A DNA stretch of 64,000 bases, from NCBI RefSeq assembly GCF_003625485.1, contig NZ_RAIR01000008.1, positions 1 to 64,000 on the forward strand, read 5' to 3'. The notes under the pieces were generated by a model, which saw only the letters and a program-made list of their open reading frames with translations, ran no database searches and was not told the DNA's origin. This document shows, piece after piece, positions 42,207 through 51,021 of this stretch (the first letter of the stretch is position 1; the number at the start of each line of letters is the position of its first letter). Position numbers and translations under genes: made by a program. The DNA comes from Butyrivibrio sp. CB08. GTDB lineage: Bacteria > Bacillota > Clostridia > Lachnospirales > Lachnospiraceae.

Positions 42207-44705
42207 TTACCTGGCTGCGTCAAATCTGATAATTACTTTAAACAGATCTCCATCAAGTCTTATATCAAAGTCTCCGCCCTGAGCCACAGTAAGGTTCTTG
42301 GCTATTGAAAGACCAAGTCCACTGCCCTCTGTGGTTCTTGATACATCGCCTCTTATGAATCTCTCAGTAAGCTCTGTGGCATCGATGTTGAGCTCAGATG
42401 CTGAAATGTTCTTGATTGAGAACACTACCTTCTTATCTGCCCCTTCTTTATCTTCATAAATCATATCAAGATATACTCTGGTTCCAGCAAGAGCATACTT
42501 GCAGACATTGTTTAGAAGATTCTCAATAACTCTCCACAGGTGCCTTGCATCAGCCATGATGCTCATATCCTGCTGCTGCGGCTTAAATATCACCTGGAGA
42601 TCACTCTTTTCAAGCTTCTCGTAGAACTCACCAATTGTCTGGTTAACAAGCTCAACGAAATTGATCCTGGTAAGCTCGATACTGATATTTCCAGAACTGA
42701 TCTTGGATGCCTCCACAAGATCTTCTGTGAGCTGCTTTAATTTCTGAGACTTAACATCAAGGACTTCGATGTACTCTTTTGCCCTGTCGTTAGCTATATC
42801 TTCCCTCTTAAGAAGGTCTACATAGTTGATGATAGATGTAAGAGGAGTCTTGATGTCGTGAGAAACATTGGTGATAAGATCAGCCTTAAGCTTCTCGTCC
42901 TTCATACTGGTATTTACTGCCCTGTCTATACCTTCACCAATGGAGTTAACAGCTTCTGCTAGCCTTATGTTGTCTGAATGGAGATTCTCAACATTTACCT
43001 TGTCCTTAACATTGCCATTTTTGATATTCTCGATAACGCCAATGATCTTGTCTCTGTCAAGGTTCTGTCTGTATCTGTAAATTCCTACAAGAATGTCAAA
43101 GCATGCAGCCACAAGTATCCCGGCAATTCCAAGTCTGAACAGTATAATGTTAAATGCCACAAAGAATACGTAAGGGATCCAGCTTCTTATTATCACATTG
43201 CCGTTATCTGTAGCATTGGTGATAAGGTTTCTGGTTCCGCCAATTATCGCCCTTAAAAGGCTCTCTTTCCAAAGAGTCTTATGAATAGCCTTTTTAGCAA
43301 GTGTGTAGATCATAAACAACAGGCCAATGCTTGCCAAAAAGCCTATGACTGCACAGATATATGGTACAAATCCGTTTGTCCAAAGCTCGCTTGTCCTGAT
43401 AAGAACATAGCATGCACTAAATACTATTACCGGAATCACCATTATAGCCAGTCCGATAAGGGCTATAACCTCTGTATAAAGACCCTTGGAAGCGTCCGCT
43501 ACTGGCATATTCTCTTCTCTTGCCCTGACAATATCTGATACAATTTCCTTCTTTTGAAGGTGAAGATAAATAACTGTAAGAACCACATATATAAGTGCAG
43601 AAATTACGCCAATTACGTAGACCTGAGTCCTGTATGGCATGTATCTTGCAAAGCTTACCTTACCTTCTACAAATGAATCCTCTACAGGATATGTATTGGT
43701 ATCAACTGCAATATAGAGCTTGATCTGGTCTGGATAAGCATAGCTGTAAGATTTAAGGATAGACCTTACAACATTTTCCTTGATAAGAGTGTTGGTCTCA
43801 TAGCTTATCTCGTATGGACAGTAATAGATATACTTACCATAACCTTCAAAAATACTCTTAATGTCTTTACCTGTGGTCTCCTTGGAAAGTTCAGGTACAT
43901 TAGTGAACACACTGGTCTTGCCATTAACAGTTCTTGTTATATAGTAGCGAAGGTTTGTGTTCAGGTAGTCATAATATGCTGCAGTGTTATTGTACTCCTC
44001 GTAGTTGGCCAAAAGATCTTTTGCTGCCTCTTCTACGTATGAACACAGAAGGTTGTACTCCTCCCAGGTAGAAACAATATCTTCAATGTTTTTGCCATCT
44101 GCGGTCTGATATCTGGAAATAAGGTATGTGTGCTCACCATCTGAGGGGACTGTATTTCCAGATACTGAGAAGGTGATACTGTTTCCATCTATCTGGGAGT
44201 TTAAGTATGAGTTCATACCACCTGAAAACGCATTGCTCTTTAGATGGGTATATGTAGTTGCACTGTTTAGGAAATTAGCACTCTGCTCCTGGGTGAAATT
44301 CTTGGTCTCGTAATTAAATCCGCCCTGAGCCCACTTAAGAAGATCGGAAAGATAATACACAGCTGTAATGTAGTCTCCAGATAAAGTTGCTCCTCTGTTT
44401 ACATAAGCTGTTACATCGATCTTCTTTTTGTCATCATAATGACCATCTGTTTCAAGCTGAGTCCTTATGGCTACGTGTCTTAATACATCAGAAACGTTGT
44501 TTCCAAGGATATTGTTGAACAGATATGAACCTTCATAATCCCTGTTTCTGTCTGATTCATAGAGATTGTAGGACTGATAACCGTTAATTCCGTTTATCAT
44601 TATGCTGGATCCAGCAAAGGAATATGCCACAACAAAAGCTATGATTGCTGCCAGCACATGCTGAATGAGCCTAAGCGTCCTGAATTTTCCTGCATTCTTT
44701 TTCAT
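42207..44705 (-). CDS. Multi-pass sensor histidine kinase
   Basis: 832 residues. One helix (~14-34) is followed by a large extracytoplasmic sensor of about 320 residues without an obvious family, then about four further helices (~358-380, 405-435, 445-470, 505-540). A HAMP-like linker follows, then HisKA with NVSHDIKTPLTSIINYVDLL (His about 616), and a HATPase with NLLNNVCKYAL and EGSGLGLSIAKNL. The kinase phosphorylates the regulator encoded just upstream, with which it overlaps by ATGA. The N-terminal part resembles large sensors of Clostridia with unknown signals. No transported substrate is suggested by the neighbours. Confidence 0.9.
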   Translation of the reverse strand: MKKNAGKFRTLRLIQHVLAAIIAFVVAYSFAGSSIMINGINGYQSYNLYESDRNRDYEGSYLFNNILGNNVSDVLRHVAIRTQLETDGHYDDKKKIDVTAYVNRGATLSGDYITAVYYLSDLLKWAQGGFNYETKNFTQEQSANFLNSATTYTHLKSNAFSGGMNSYLNSQIDGNSITFSVSGNTVPSDGEHTYLISRYQTADGKNIEDIVSTWEEYNLLCSYVEEAAKDLLANYEEYNNTAAYYDYLNTNLRYYITRTVNGKTSVFTNVPELSKETTGKDIKSIFEGYGKYIYYCPYEISYETNTLIKENVVRSILKSYSYAYPDQIKLYIAVDTNTYPVEDSFVEGKVSFARYMPYRTQVYVIGVISALIYVVLTVIYLHLQKKEIVSDIVRAREENMPVADASKGLYTEVIALIGLAIMVIPVIVFSACYVLIRTSELWTNGFVPYICAVIGFLASIGLLFMIYTLAKKAIHKTLWKESLLRAIIGGTRNLITNATDNGNVIIRSWIPYVFFVAFNIILFRLGIAGILVAACFDILVGIYRYRQNLDRDKIIGVIENIKNGNVKDKVNVENLHSDNIRLAEAVNSIGEGIDRAVNTSMKDEKLKADLITNVSHDIKTPLTSIINYVDLLKREDIANDRAKEYIEVLDVKSQKLKQLTEDLVEASKISSGNISIELTRINFVELVNQTIGEFYEKLEKSDLQVIFKPQQQDMSIMADARHLWRVIENLLNNVCKYALAGTRVYLDMIYEDKEGADKKVVFSIKNISASELNIDATELTERFIRGDVSRTTEGSGLGLSIAKNLTVAQGGDFDIRLDGDLFKVIIRFDAAR

Positions 44706-45397
44706 TTAACGTCTTCCTCGATCTTGTATCCAACGCCCCATACAACCTTAAGGAACTTGGGTTCTCTTGGATCAACTTCTATTTTTTCTCTGATATGTCT
44801 GATATGTACGGCGATAGTATTATCTGTGCGGACAGAGAAATCTCCCCAGATGTTTTCATATATCTGGTCGATGGAATAGACTTTTCCTTTGTTCTTGGCA
44901 AGGAAAGCCAGGATCTTGTACTCGATTGGAGTAAGCCTTATTGATTCCCCATATACGGTAACTGTCTTAGCATTGTCATCAACAACAAGTCCCCCAGAAG
45001 AATAGACGTTGTCTTTTTCAACGATCTTACCAAGGGTAGTATATCTTCTCACATTACTCTTAACTCTTGCCACAAGCTCCAATGGGTTAAAGGGTTTGGT
45101 CACATAGTCATCTGCGCCAATATTAAGCCCAAGGATCTTATCAGAGTCCTCAGATTTTGCTGAGAGAAAGATAACCGGAATAGTTGAAAAGTTCCTTAGC
45201 TCTTTTACCAGATGGATACCATCAATCTTAGGCATCATGATATCTACTATAGCCAGATGTATCTGGTTTCTTCTCAGAACAGAAAGTCCCTCTTCTCCGT
45301 CATAGGCCTTATAGACATTAAAGCCCTCCTGCTCAAGATAGATCTCAATGGCATCAACTATTTCCTTGTCGTCATCGCATACTAAAATGTTTTCCAT
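44702..45397 (-). CDS. OmpR-family response regulator
   Basis: 231 residues. A receiver domain (Asp53 in AIVDIMMPKIDG, Thr/Ser in FLSAKS, Lys in YVTKPFNPLEL) is joined to a winged-helix DNA-binding domain (~130-228, IRLTPIEYKILAFLAKNKGKVYS, WGVGYKI). It is the first gene of the pair, upstream of its kinase. Upstream DNA has repeated CTTAAG boxes that could be its own binding sites. It resembles VanR/PhoP-like regulators, but no target gene can be assigned. Confidence 0.94.
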   Translation of the reverse strand: MENILVCDDDKEIVDAIEIYLEQEGFNVYKAYDGEEGLSVLRRNQIHLAIVDIMMPKIDGIHLVKELRNFSTIPVIFLSAKSEDSDKILGLNIGADDYVTKPFNPLELVARVKSNVRRYTTLGKIVEKDNVYSSGGLVVDDNAKTVTVYGESIRLTPIEYKILAFLAKNKGKVYSIDQIYENIWGDFSVRTDNTIAVHIRHIREKIEVDPREPKFLKVVWGVGYKIEEDVK

Positions 45398-45440
45398 ATC
45401 GTCCTCACATATCTTACTAATACTATTAAATCATCTAAAT

Positions 45441-45500
45441 CTTAAGATTTACCGTCGAAATTTCTTAAGATTTCTTAAGAAATGTACGAATATTCGTCAA
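45441..45500 (-). promoter_or_regulatory. Candidate operator/promoter of the two-component system
   Basis: TTTCTTAAGA occurs twice in tandem (45461-45470, 45471-45480) at a 10-base period. A third CTTAAG is at 45441-45446. TTGACG (minus strand, 45495-45500) could be a -35. The 10-base phasing suits an OmpR-family dimer. ACGAATATTCGT (45486-45497) is a further palindrome. Confidence 0.45.
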
Positions 45501-46370
45501 TTATTGTTTGATAGATAAAAATGCGCACAGATTTCCCCTCTTTTCTCCATGAACTCTGTGGGAAAACAGAAGCTCCGGATTACATCTTGTGCAGATGTCT
45601 GTGACAATAATATTCTCGCTTTTTACGCCACTTTGAAGCAGGGTATATCTTATAACATTCCAAAGATAAAGCCTGTATTTTCCATTTGGATATGGCACAA
45701 GAAGCTCATTATCTTTAAGCTCATCTTCTGTAAATACTTCCTTAAACTCTTTTGCCACATCTTCTCCGATCTCATAACACGGGCCACAGATTGAAGGTCC
45801 AATCGCGCAGATAAGGTCTGAGCTTTCTGTACCATAGTTTTCATGCATCTTTTCTATGGTTTTGGCTGAGATCCTTCCTTTAGTGCCCTTCCAGCCAGAG
45901 TGGGATAAGCCGATAGCTCTTTTTACAGGGTCAATGAAAAATACCGGAGGGCAGTCTGCATGAAAGGTTCCAAGAATTATGCCCGGGACATTGGTAACAA
46001 GACCATCTATATCCGTGTAATCTCTCTGGATCTTAGGGCCTTTTCCTCTGTCCTCTTCAGTAATGACCTTTACGTTTGTTGTATGGGTCTGGAAGGTGCA
46101 GACAAAGTCATCGAGGGTCCTTCCATGTCCAAGTGCATCTGCAACAAGCCTGTAGTTCTCATCAACAGCTTCCTTGTCGTCGCCTCTTGTGTAGCTTAAG
46201 TTGGTCTCTGCAAAACAGCCTTTGGATACTCCTCCGATCCTGGTGCTAAAGAGGTGATCAACAACTCCAAGTTCTTCTATCTTTGGAAAAACAAGGTATT
46301 TAAGACCATTGTGGTCCCTAAGCTCCATAGTATGTTCATTGCCATATCTTTTAATCTGTATATTACTCAT
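45501..46370 (-). CDS. pgeF: Laccase-domain multicopper-like protein (YlmD/YfiH, purine nucleoside-acting)
   Basis: 289 residues of the DUF152 family. FQTHTTNV, GTFHADCPPVFF and LSHSGWKGT carry the His/Cys metal ligands. Family members have been described as purine nucleoside phosphorylase/adenosine deaminase enzymes and, in E. coli, as a muropeptide-editing factor; which applies here is not known. AAGGAC precedes the ATG. It is 15 bases downstream of yraN, at the end of the rplS-to-yraN run. Confidence 0.9.
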   Translation of the reverse strand: MSNIQIKRYGNEHTMELRDHNGLKYLVFPKIEELGVVDHLFSTRIGGVSKGCFAETNLSYTRGDDKEAVDENYRLVADALGHGRTLDDFVCTFQTHTTNVKVITEEDRGKGPKIQRDYTDIDGLVTNVPGIILGTFHADCPPVFFIDPVKRAIGLSHSGWKGTKGRISAKTIEKMHENYGTESSDLICAIGPSICGPCYEIGEDVAKEFKEVFTEDELKDNELLVPYPNGKYRLYLWNVIRYTLLQSGVKSENIIVTDICTRCNPELLFSHRVHGEKRGNLCAFLSIKQ

Positions 46371-46385
46371 ATCTGCCTGTCCTTT

Positions 46386-46751
46386 TTAGTTGCAATAGTC
46401 GAATGCATTCTTTATCCATTCAAATGTAAGCATGCCTTCAGAAGCACATACCGCAATTACATCATAACGTATAGGGGAATCAAAAGAAATCTTTTTAGAA
46501 TATAGATAGAATCTGGAGACACTAGAAATGCGTCTGCGTTTTGAATAGTTTACAGCTTCCTGGGGTGCTCCAAAGCTGTTATCTTTTCGATATTTCACCT
46601 CAATGAAACACAGGTAAGGGCCATCCCTTGCAATAATATCTATTTCTCCGAGCTTGCATCGAAAATTTCTCTCAAGGATCCTGCATCCATGCTCTTTAAG
46701 ATAATTGCAGGCAAGATCCTCATTGGTGTTGCCAATAACTCTTTTGTTCAA
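46386..46751 (-). CDS. yraN: UPF0102 endonuclease-fold protein YraN
   Basis: 121 residues with the restriction-endonuclease-like fold. GNTNEDLACNYLKEHGCRILERNFRCKLGEIDIIARD has the Glu and Asp expected at the active site, and LCFIEVKYRKD the E-x-K. Function unproven. The open frame can extend to 46811, overlapping the FlhB-like gene by 47 bases. A TTG at 46751 gives the normal family length and a family-like start (NKRVIGN), so I prefer it, although its RBS is weak. It follows the FlhB-like gene, as in many Clostridia. Confidence 0.85.
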   Translation of the reverse strand: MNKRVIGNTNEDLACNYLKEHGCRILERNFRCKLGEIDIIARDGPYLCFIEVKYRKDNSFGAPQEAVNYSKRRRISSVSRFYLYSKKISFDSPIRYDVIAVCASEGMLTFEWIKNAFDYCN

Positions 46752-46764
46752 ATATTTAAACCTG

Positions 46765-47067
46765 TTACTTTCCTTTTGATCTGTCTTTTGCCTTAATCTT
46801 ATCCATAGCATCTACAAACACCAGGATTTCAGCCACAACTTCATAAAGCTCAGGAGGGATCATCTCGCCAATCTCTAGTCTTGAGAGCGTATCAGCAAGC
46901 TTGTCATCCTCGTGAACCGGAATCTTGTTTTCCTTGGCCTGATCAATGATCCTCTCAGCTATAGCTCCTCGTCCGGAAGCTATTACCTTAGGTGCACCAT
47001 CTTCATTGGGATCATAGCCAAGGGCTACGGCGGTCTTCACTTTTTGCTTTTCATCTTTGTCAGCCAT
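46765..47067 (-). CDS. Stand-alone FlhB C-terminal-domain-like protein
   Basis: 100 residues matching the cytoplasmic domain of FlhB/EscU export-switch proteins: VALGYDPNEDGAPKVIASGRG, IIDQAKENKIPVHEDDKLADTLS and GEMIPPELYEVVAEILVFV. The membrane part is absent, and the NPTH autocleavage motif before this region is missing. It starts 12 bases after the FliK-like gene. A FliK-FlhB-like pair between rnhB and yraN recurs in Clostridia. It may modulate flagellar export or a separate process. Confidence 0.88.
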   Translation of the reverse strand: MADKDEKQKVKTAVALGYDPNEDGAPKVIASGRGAIAERIIDQAKENKIPVHEDDKLADTLSRLEIGEMIPPELYEVVAEILVFVDAMDKIKAKDRSKGK

Positions 47068-47079
47068 ATTTATAGTCCC

Positions 47080-48804
47080 TTAAGCTCTGGCATCAAATGA
47101 ATTCGTGGACAAAATAGGGGTTTTAGAGACACTTAGCATCTCATCAACCGCTGCATCCTGCCCATCCATATCATCATGAAGCTTTAATGTAGCATTCATG
47201 GTGTAGCCTCTTTTTTCAAGTCGTTCATTTAGAATATGAATATTGTCGTTTATAAGATCGATTACACTGTCATCGGCCACATAGAAGTTAGTGGTCACCT
47301 TGGTATCAAGGAGCTTTACATAAACATCTACAGGGCCAAGATTTTCCATATCAAGATGGAGAGCTGCACTTACAGATCCATCTTCACTCATCTTCTTGTT
47401 TTTATTCCTGTAAACATAGAGGTCTCCATGAACATTCTGACCAGCCATCTGCAGAGGAAGCTGGACATACTGGAACATCTGATTGAGCTGATTCATAAAG
47501 TCCAGATTGTTCTGAAGGTTATTTGCAGACTGAGCAAGCTTACTCTCAGCACCAAGATTCTGGTTTATGGCTTCAGTCAGACCTTTAGCCTGATTGCTGA
47601 GCCTCTGATAAAGGTTATCGATATTCTCCTTATGTTCAACATCAAGGGGCTTTAAATGCCACTGAGAGGACATATTGTCCTTAAGGAGCCTGGTATAATC
47701 CTTATTGGAAAAGATATTTTTCCAGGCTGTAGATTCAGCAGAATTTTTAAGGTCAGCCTCCTCGAAAGCTTTCGATAACTCTTTTAAAAGAGCTTTCTGC
47801 GCATCCTCAAGCTTTGCTGCCTGTTCAGGGTTTTCCGCGATATTTACTGTAGCAGTCTCTTTTAGCACCTCATTATATGTATTTATTGCTTTATCAGATA
47901 TACCAAGGCTTTTCAGGTTTTCAACAAACTTATCTGAAAGAGCGCCTGGGGACTGCTCTGGATTTGTAGTGTTCTCCAATACCTCTTTAGGATCAGCATT
48001 TGCCGACGCCTTTGCAGCAGTCTCAGGATTCTGCTCCTGTATTACTTCTTCTGCATCCACAAGTGCACTTGAAATTGGTGCCTGCTCTTTTATTGCGGCG
48101 CCTTCATCGGAAGCTTCTATCTCGTTACCAAAGAGCTTAAGGACTGAGCCATAAAGATCAAGAGCCTCTGTCTCTTTTCCCGAAGCCATAAGCTCAGAAA
48201 AAGCACTTGGCATCTCATCTATAATGCTCTCCATGGTAGAAGTAACCTGGTGCTCATAGTTCTTGTAGCTCTCGAACTGGGCGATGTTCTTATCATCAAT
48301 TGGGATATTAAGACTCTTCATTTCCACAAGAGTTGTTACAGAAGTATTTGGATATGAAGACAGAGATTTATTCATCTCAACAAGAGCATCCTTGTTAATT
48401 GGCAGGGATGCAGACATCATGTCCTTAACCATCTGAATGGTATCGTTGTTTATCTCGATTCCGGCAGCTGTTAAGGCTTTTAATGTGCTCTGATCTATGG
48501 ATGTATTCTCGTATAAAGGAGTAATGGAAACTCCGCCCTGACCTACTGAACGGACATTGAAGTTTAGAGTCTGACCCTCTCTAAGGCCCATGCCATCCTG
48601 AAGCTTTGCAGAAATAGCAGCGTCCCCGACATTTATTGTGGCAATCTTACCTTCACTTGTATCAGTAATGGACACAACAGTACCCTGAATAGTAGCTCCA
48701 GCTTTAAGTTCGGGGGCCTGAGATGCTGCCTCCTGGCTTTTAACGCTGCTACCATCAATGATAATGTTAGTATTCTGCTGTGATACGCCGCCAATTATAC
48801 TCAT
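47080..48804 (-). CDS. FliK-like protein (flagellar hook-length control C-terminal domain)
   Basis: 574 residues. The N-terminus includes an OB-like segment (AGATIQGTVVSITDTSEG). A long acidic, Ala/Glu/Asn-rich middle resembles FliK linkers. The C-terminal ~130 residues (QLPLQMAGQNVHGDLYVYRN, GPVDVYVKLLDTKVTTNFYV) match the FliK C-terminal fold that contacts FlhB. The ATG at 48804 overlaps the rnhB stop (ATGA), with AGGA upstream; a longer frame from 48843 runs inside rnhB. No other flagellar genes lie in the window. It may be a paralogue rather than the hook-length ruler. Confidence 0.85.
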   Translation of the reverse strand: MSIIGGVSQQNTNIIIDGSSVKSQEAASQAPELKAGATIQGTVVSITDTSEGKIATINVGDAAISAKLQDGMGLREGQTLNFNVRSVGQGGVSITPLYENTSIDQSTLKALTAAGIEINNDTIQMVKDMMSASLPINKDALVEMNKSLSSYPNTSVTTLVEMKSLNIPIDDKNIAQFESYKNYEHQVTSTMESIIDEMPSAFSELMASGKETEALDLYGSVLKLFGNEIEASDEGAAIKEQAPISSALVDAEEVIQEQNPETAAKASANADPKEVLENTTNPEQSPGALSDKFVENLKSLGISDKAINTYNEVLKETATVNIAENPEQAAKLEDAQKALLKELSKAFEEADLKNSAESTAWKNIFSNKDYTRLLKDNMSSQWHLKPLDVEHKENIDNLYQRLSNQAKGLTEAINQNLGAESKLAQSANNLQNNLDFMNQLNQMFQYVQLPLQMAGQNVHGDLYVYRNKNKKMSEDGSVSAALHLDMENLGPVDVYVKLLDTKVTTNFYVADDSVIDLINDNIHILNERLEKRGYTMNATLKLHDDMDGQDAAVDEMLSVSKTPILSTNSFDARA

Positions 48805-49565
48805 ACAAAATTTCCTATGAAGGATCGTCTGTGTATCTCGCAAGGTCCATATTTCTTAAGAGCTGCAATGTGCGCTTCGCTGCCATATCCCTTATTGGAA
48901 TCAAATCCATACTCAGGATACTTAATAGCCATTTCCTTCATGACACGGTCTCTGGTAACCTTGGCTATGATGCTGGCAGCAGCTATGGATGCACTCTTGG
49001 CATCACCTTTAATGATTGATACCTGCTTGAACATTTCAAGCTGTGGAATATGAACTGCATCTATCAAAAGAGCTCCTGGCTTTTCGCTTAATCCGTTAAC
49101 AGCCTTAGTCATTGCCTCGTAAGTAGCATTTAAGATGTTGATCTCATCAATGCGCTCACAGGTAGAAAAGCCGATGCTTACGCTGACAGCTTCCTCCATG
49201 ATGACATCATAAAGCTCTTCTCTCTTTTTTTCGGATAATTTCTTGGAATCATTTAGATATAACAAAGGGCAGTCAGGCTTAAGAATTACAGCTGCTGCAT
49301 AGACTGGACCCGCTAGTGGACCTCTGCCTACTTCATCAATTCCGCACAAAAGTCCACAGTCCTGATATTCACGCTCGTACCAGTACATTTCATAGGTACG
49401 CTTCTTTTCTTTTTCGATAGAATCTATCTTTTTGAGGGCACTTTCAACAAGTTTTCTGACACCGGCTCTTTCATCCAAGCTGTATGTATCAATAAAGGAT
49501 TTAAGTTCCTGCTCCGACTGTGATGTCTGTAATATCCCCTTGATGTCTGAAAGTGACTGCATCAT
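48801..49565 (-). CDS. rnhB: Ribonuclease HII
   Basis: 254 residues. It cleaves RNA in RNA-DNA hybrids and single ribonucleotides in DNA. GIDEVGRGPLAGPVYAAAVIL holds the catalytic Asp-Glu, LLIDAVHIP the next Asp, and SIAAASIIAKVTRDR a family motif. It has an N-terminal extension of about 70 helical residues, typical of Firmicutes. Two ATGs in tandem overlap the lepB stop; the second (49562) is better spaced from GGGGGAG. It is coupled to the FliK-like gene downstream. Confidence 0.95.
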   Translation of the reverse strand: MMQSLSDIKGILQTSQSEQELKSFIDTYSLDERAGVRKLVESALKKIDSIEKEKKRTYEMYWYEREYQDCGLLCGIDEVGRGPLAGPVYAAAVILKPDCPLLYLNDSKKLSEKKREELYDVIMEEAVSVSIGFSTCERIDEINILNATYEAMTKAVNGLSEKPGALLIDAVHIPQLEMFKQVSIIKGDAKSASIAAASIIAKVTRDRVMKEMAIKYPEYGFDSNKGYGSEAHIAALKKYGPCEIHRRSFIGNFV

Positions 49566-50095
49566 TCAACTCCCCCAAATTGTGAAAATGGATAAATACG
49601 AATAAAGGCTTTACCTAAAATATCTTTCTTATTGATGTTGCCTACAGAAATATCACGGCTATCCATACTGTGATTTCTGTTATCCCCCATGACAAAATAC
49701 TCATTTTCCCCAAGGAGTATTTCTGTTTCTGCTCTGCCTGGATCAAGGATCACCTCTGCTCCGTAGTTCTCGATAAGCTTGGCATCATTGATGAATATAT
49801 TGCCATCAAAATCAACCCTTACTCTCTCACCAGGAAGTCCAATGACTCTCTTAATAAAGAACTGATTATTGCCATACTGATAAGGGAAAATAACAATGTC
49901 ATATCTGTGAGGCTCAATGAACCTGTAGGAGAGCTTATCAACTATAAGCGAATCTCCATCCTGAAGTGTAGGTGCCATTGAAGAACCACTTACCTCTGTT
50001 CTCTGGGCCACAAAAGTGATAAACAAAAATGTAAGTCCAAAAATTACTAGCAGATAAAGAAGTGTACTAAGTATTTCTTTTAATACTTTACTCAT
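49562..50095 (-). CDS. lepB: Type I signal peptidase (first copy)
   Basis: 177 residues. One N-terminal membrane helix (~8-30) leads to the catalytic domain. SGSSMAPTL has the nucleophile Ser, IKRVIGLPGE the general-base Lys, and VMGDNRNHSMDSR is box E. It removes signal peptides outside the membrane. It is one of two signal peptidases in this run, separated by ylqF, and differs from the second copy in box D and its C-terminus. AGAGAGAC precedes the ATG. Confidence 0.94.
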   Translation of the reverse strand: MSKVLKEILSTLLYLLVIFGLTFLFITFVAQRTEVSGSSMAPTLQDGDSLIVDKLSYRFIEPHRYDIVIFPYQYGNNQFFIKRVIGLPGERVRVDFDGNIFINDAKLIENYGAEVILDPGRAETEILLGENEYFVMGDNRNHSMDSRDISVGNINKKDILGKAFIRIYPFSQFGGVE

Positions 50096-50131
50096 GTCAG
50101 TCTCTCTTTCAGTGCAGAAAAAGCACTAGTT

Positions 50132-51007
50132 TTATTCTGGTCTTTCTAAGGACAGCCTTCCAAGTCTTCCGTTTCTAAAATCATCAAGAAGAAGTGCACT
50201 GGCTCTGTCTATATCTGGAACTGCTCCCTGCTTAATAAGCTTCCTGTTTTCAGCTATGGCTGAAAGCACTGCGCTAAGCTTGGTAGCATACTGCTCTTCC
50301 TCAAACTTTATAAGCTGTTCCTCACTTATATTATACTTCTCTTTTATAACTCCGGGGTAGTATTTATCTAATACTTTTATAAGCTCACATGCAAGCTCCA
50401 CAGTATCAAGGTTCTCATCGTTCATGGAACCGATAAGTGCCAGGTGAAGGCCAACCTCCTGGTCTTCAAACTTGGGCCACAAAATACCTGGAGTATCAAG
50501 CAGCTGCATGTTCTTACCAAGTGATATCCACTGCTTACCCTTGGTAACGCCGGGCTTATTGCCTGTTTTGGCAGATGCTCTTCCAGCGAGTTTGTTGATA
50601 AATGTTGATTTACCCACATTAGGAATACCTGCAACCATAGCCCTTATCGGCCTTCCTACTATTCCTCGCTTCTTATCTCTCTCAATCTTCTCTGCACAGG
50701 CGCTCTGAACAACATCCTTGACCTTGCCTGCTTCATTGCCGGTCTTGGAGTTCATCTCAAGAACAAAGTTTCCCTGAGCTTCATAGAATTCCTTCCATTT
50801 CTTGGTAATGGCAGGATCTGCAAGATCAGCCTTATTGAGGATAATAAGTCTGAACTTATTCTTGCCAAGCTCATCAATGTCAGGATTCCTGCCAGAAGCC
50901 GGGATCCTTGCATCTGTAAGTTCAATTATGATATCTATCAGTTTGATGTTCTCCTGCATCATTCTGATAGCTTTTGTCATATGACCAGGGTACCATTGAT
51001 AATTCAT
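50132..51007 (-). CDS. rbgA: Ribosome biogenesis GTPase YlqF/RbgA
   Basis: 291 residues with the circularly permuted GTPase order: G4 (NKADLADP) and G5-like before G1 (GIPNVGKSTFINK), then G3 (DTPGI). The N-terminal QWYPGHMTKAIRMM is a family hallmark. It is needed for late 50S assembly, including L16 incorporation. The C-terminal ANTAR-like helical domain follows (~215-285). AGGATAGG precedes the ATG. Located between two lepB copies and near rplS. Confidence 0.95.
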   Translation of the reverse strand: MNYQWYPGHMTKAIRMMQENIKLIDIIIELTDARIPASGRNPDIDELGKNKFRLIILNKADLADPAITKKWKEFYEAQGNFVLEMNSKTGNEAGKVKDVVQSACAEKIERDKKRGIVGRPIRAMVAGIPNVGKSTFINKLAGRASAKTGNKPGVTKGKQWISLGKNMQLLDTPGILWPKFEDQEVGLHLALIGSMNDENLDTVELACELIKVLDKYYPGVIKEKYNISEEQLIKFEEEQYATKLSAVLSAIAENRKLIKQGAVPDIDRASALLLDDFRNGRLGRLSLERPE

Positions 51008-51021
51008 ATGATCACCTATCC

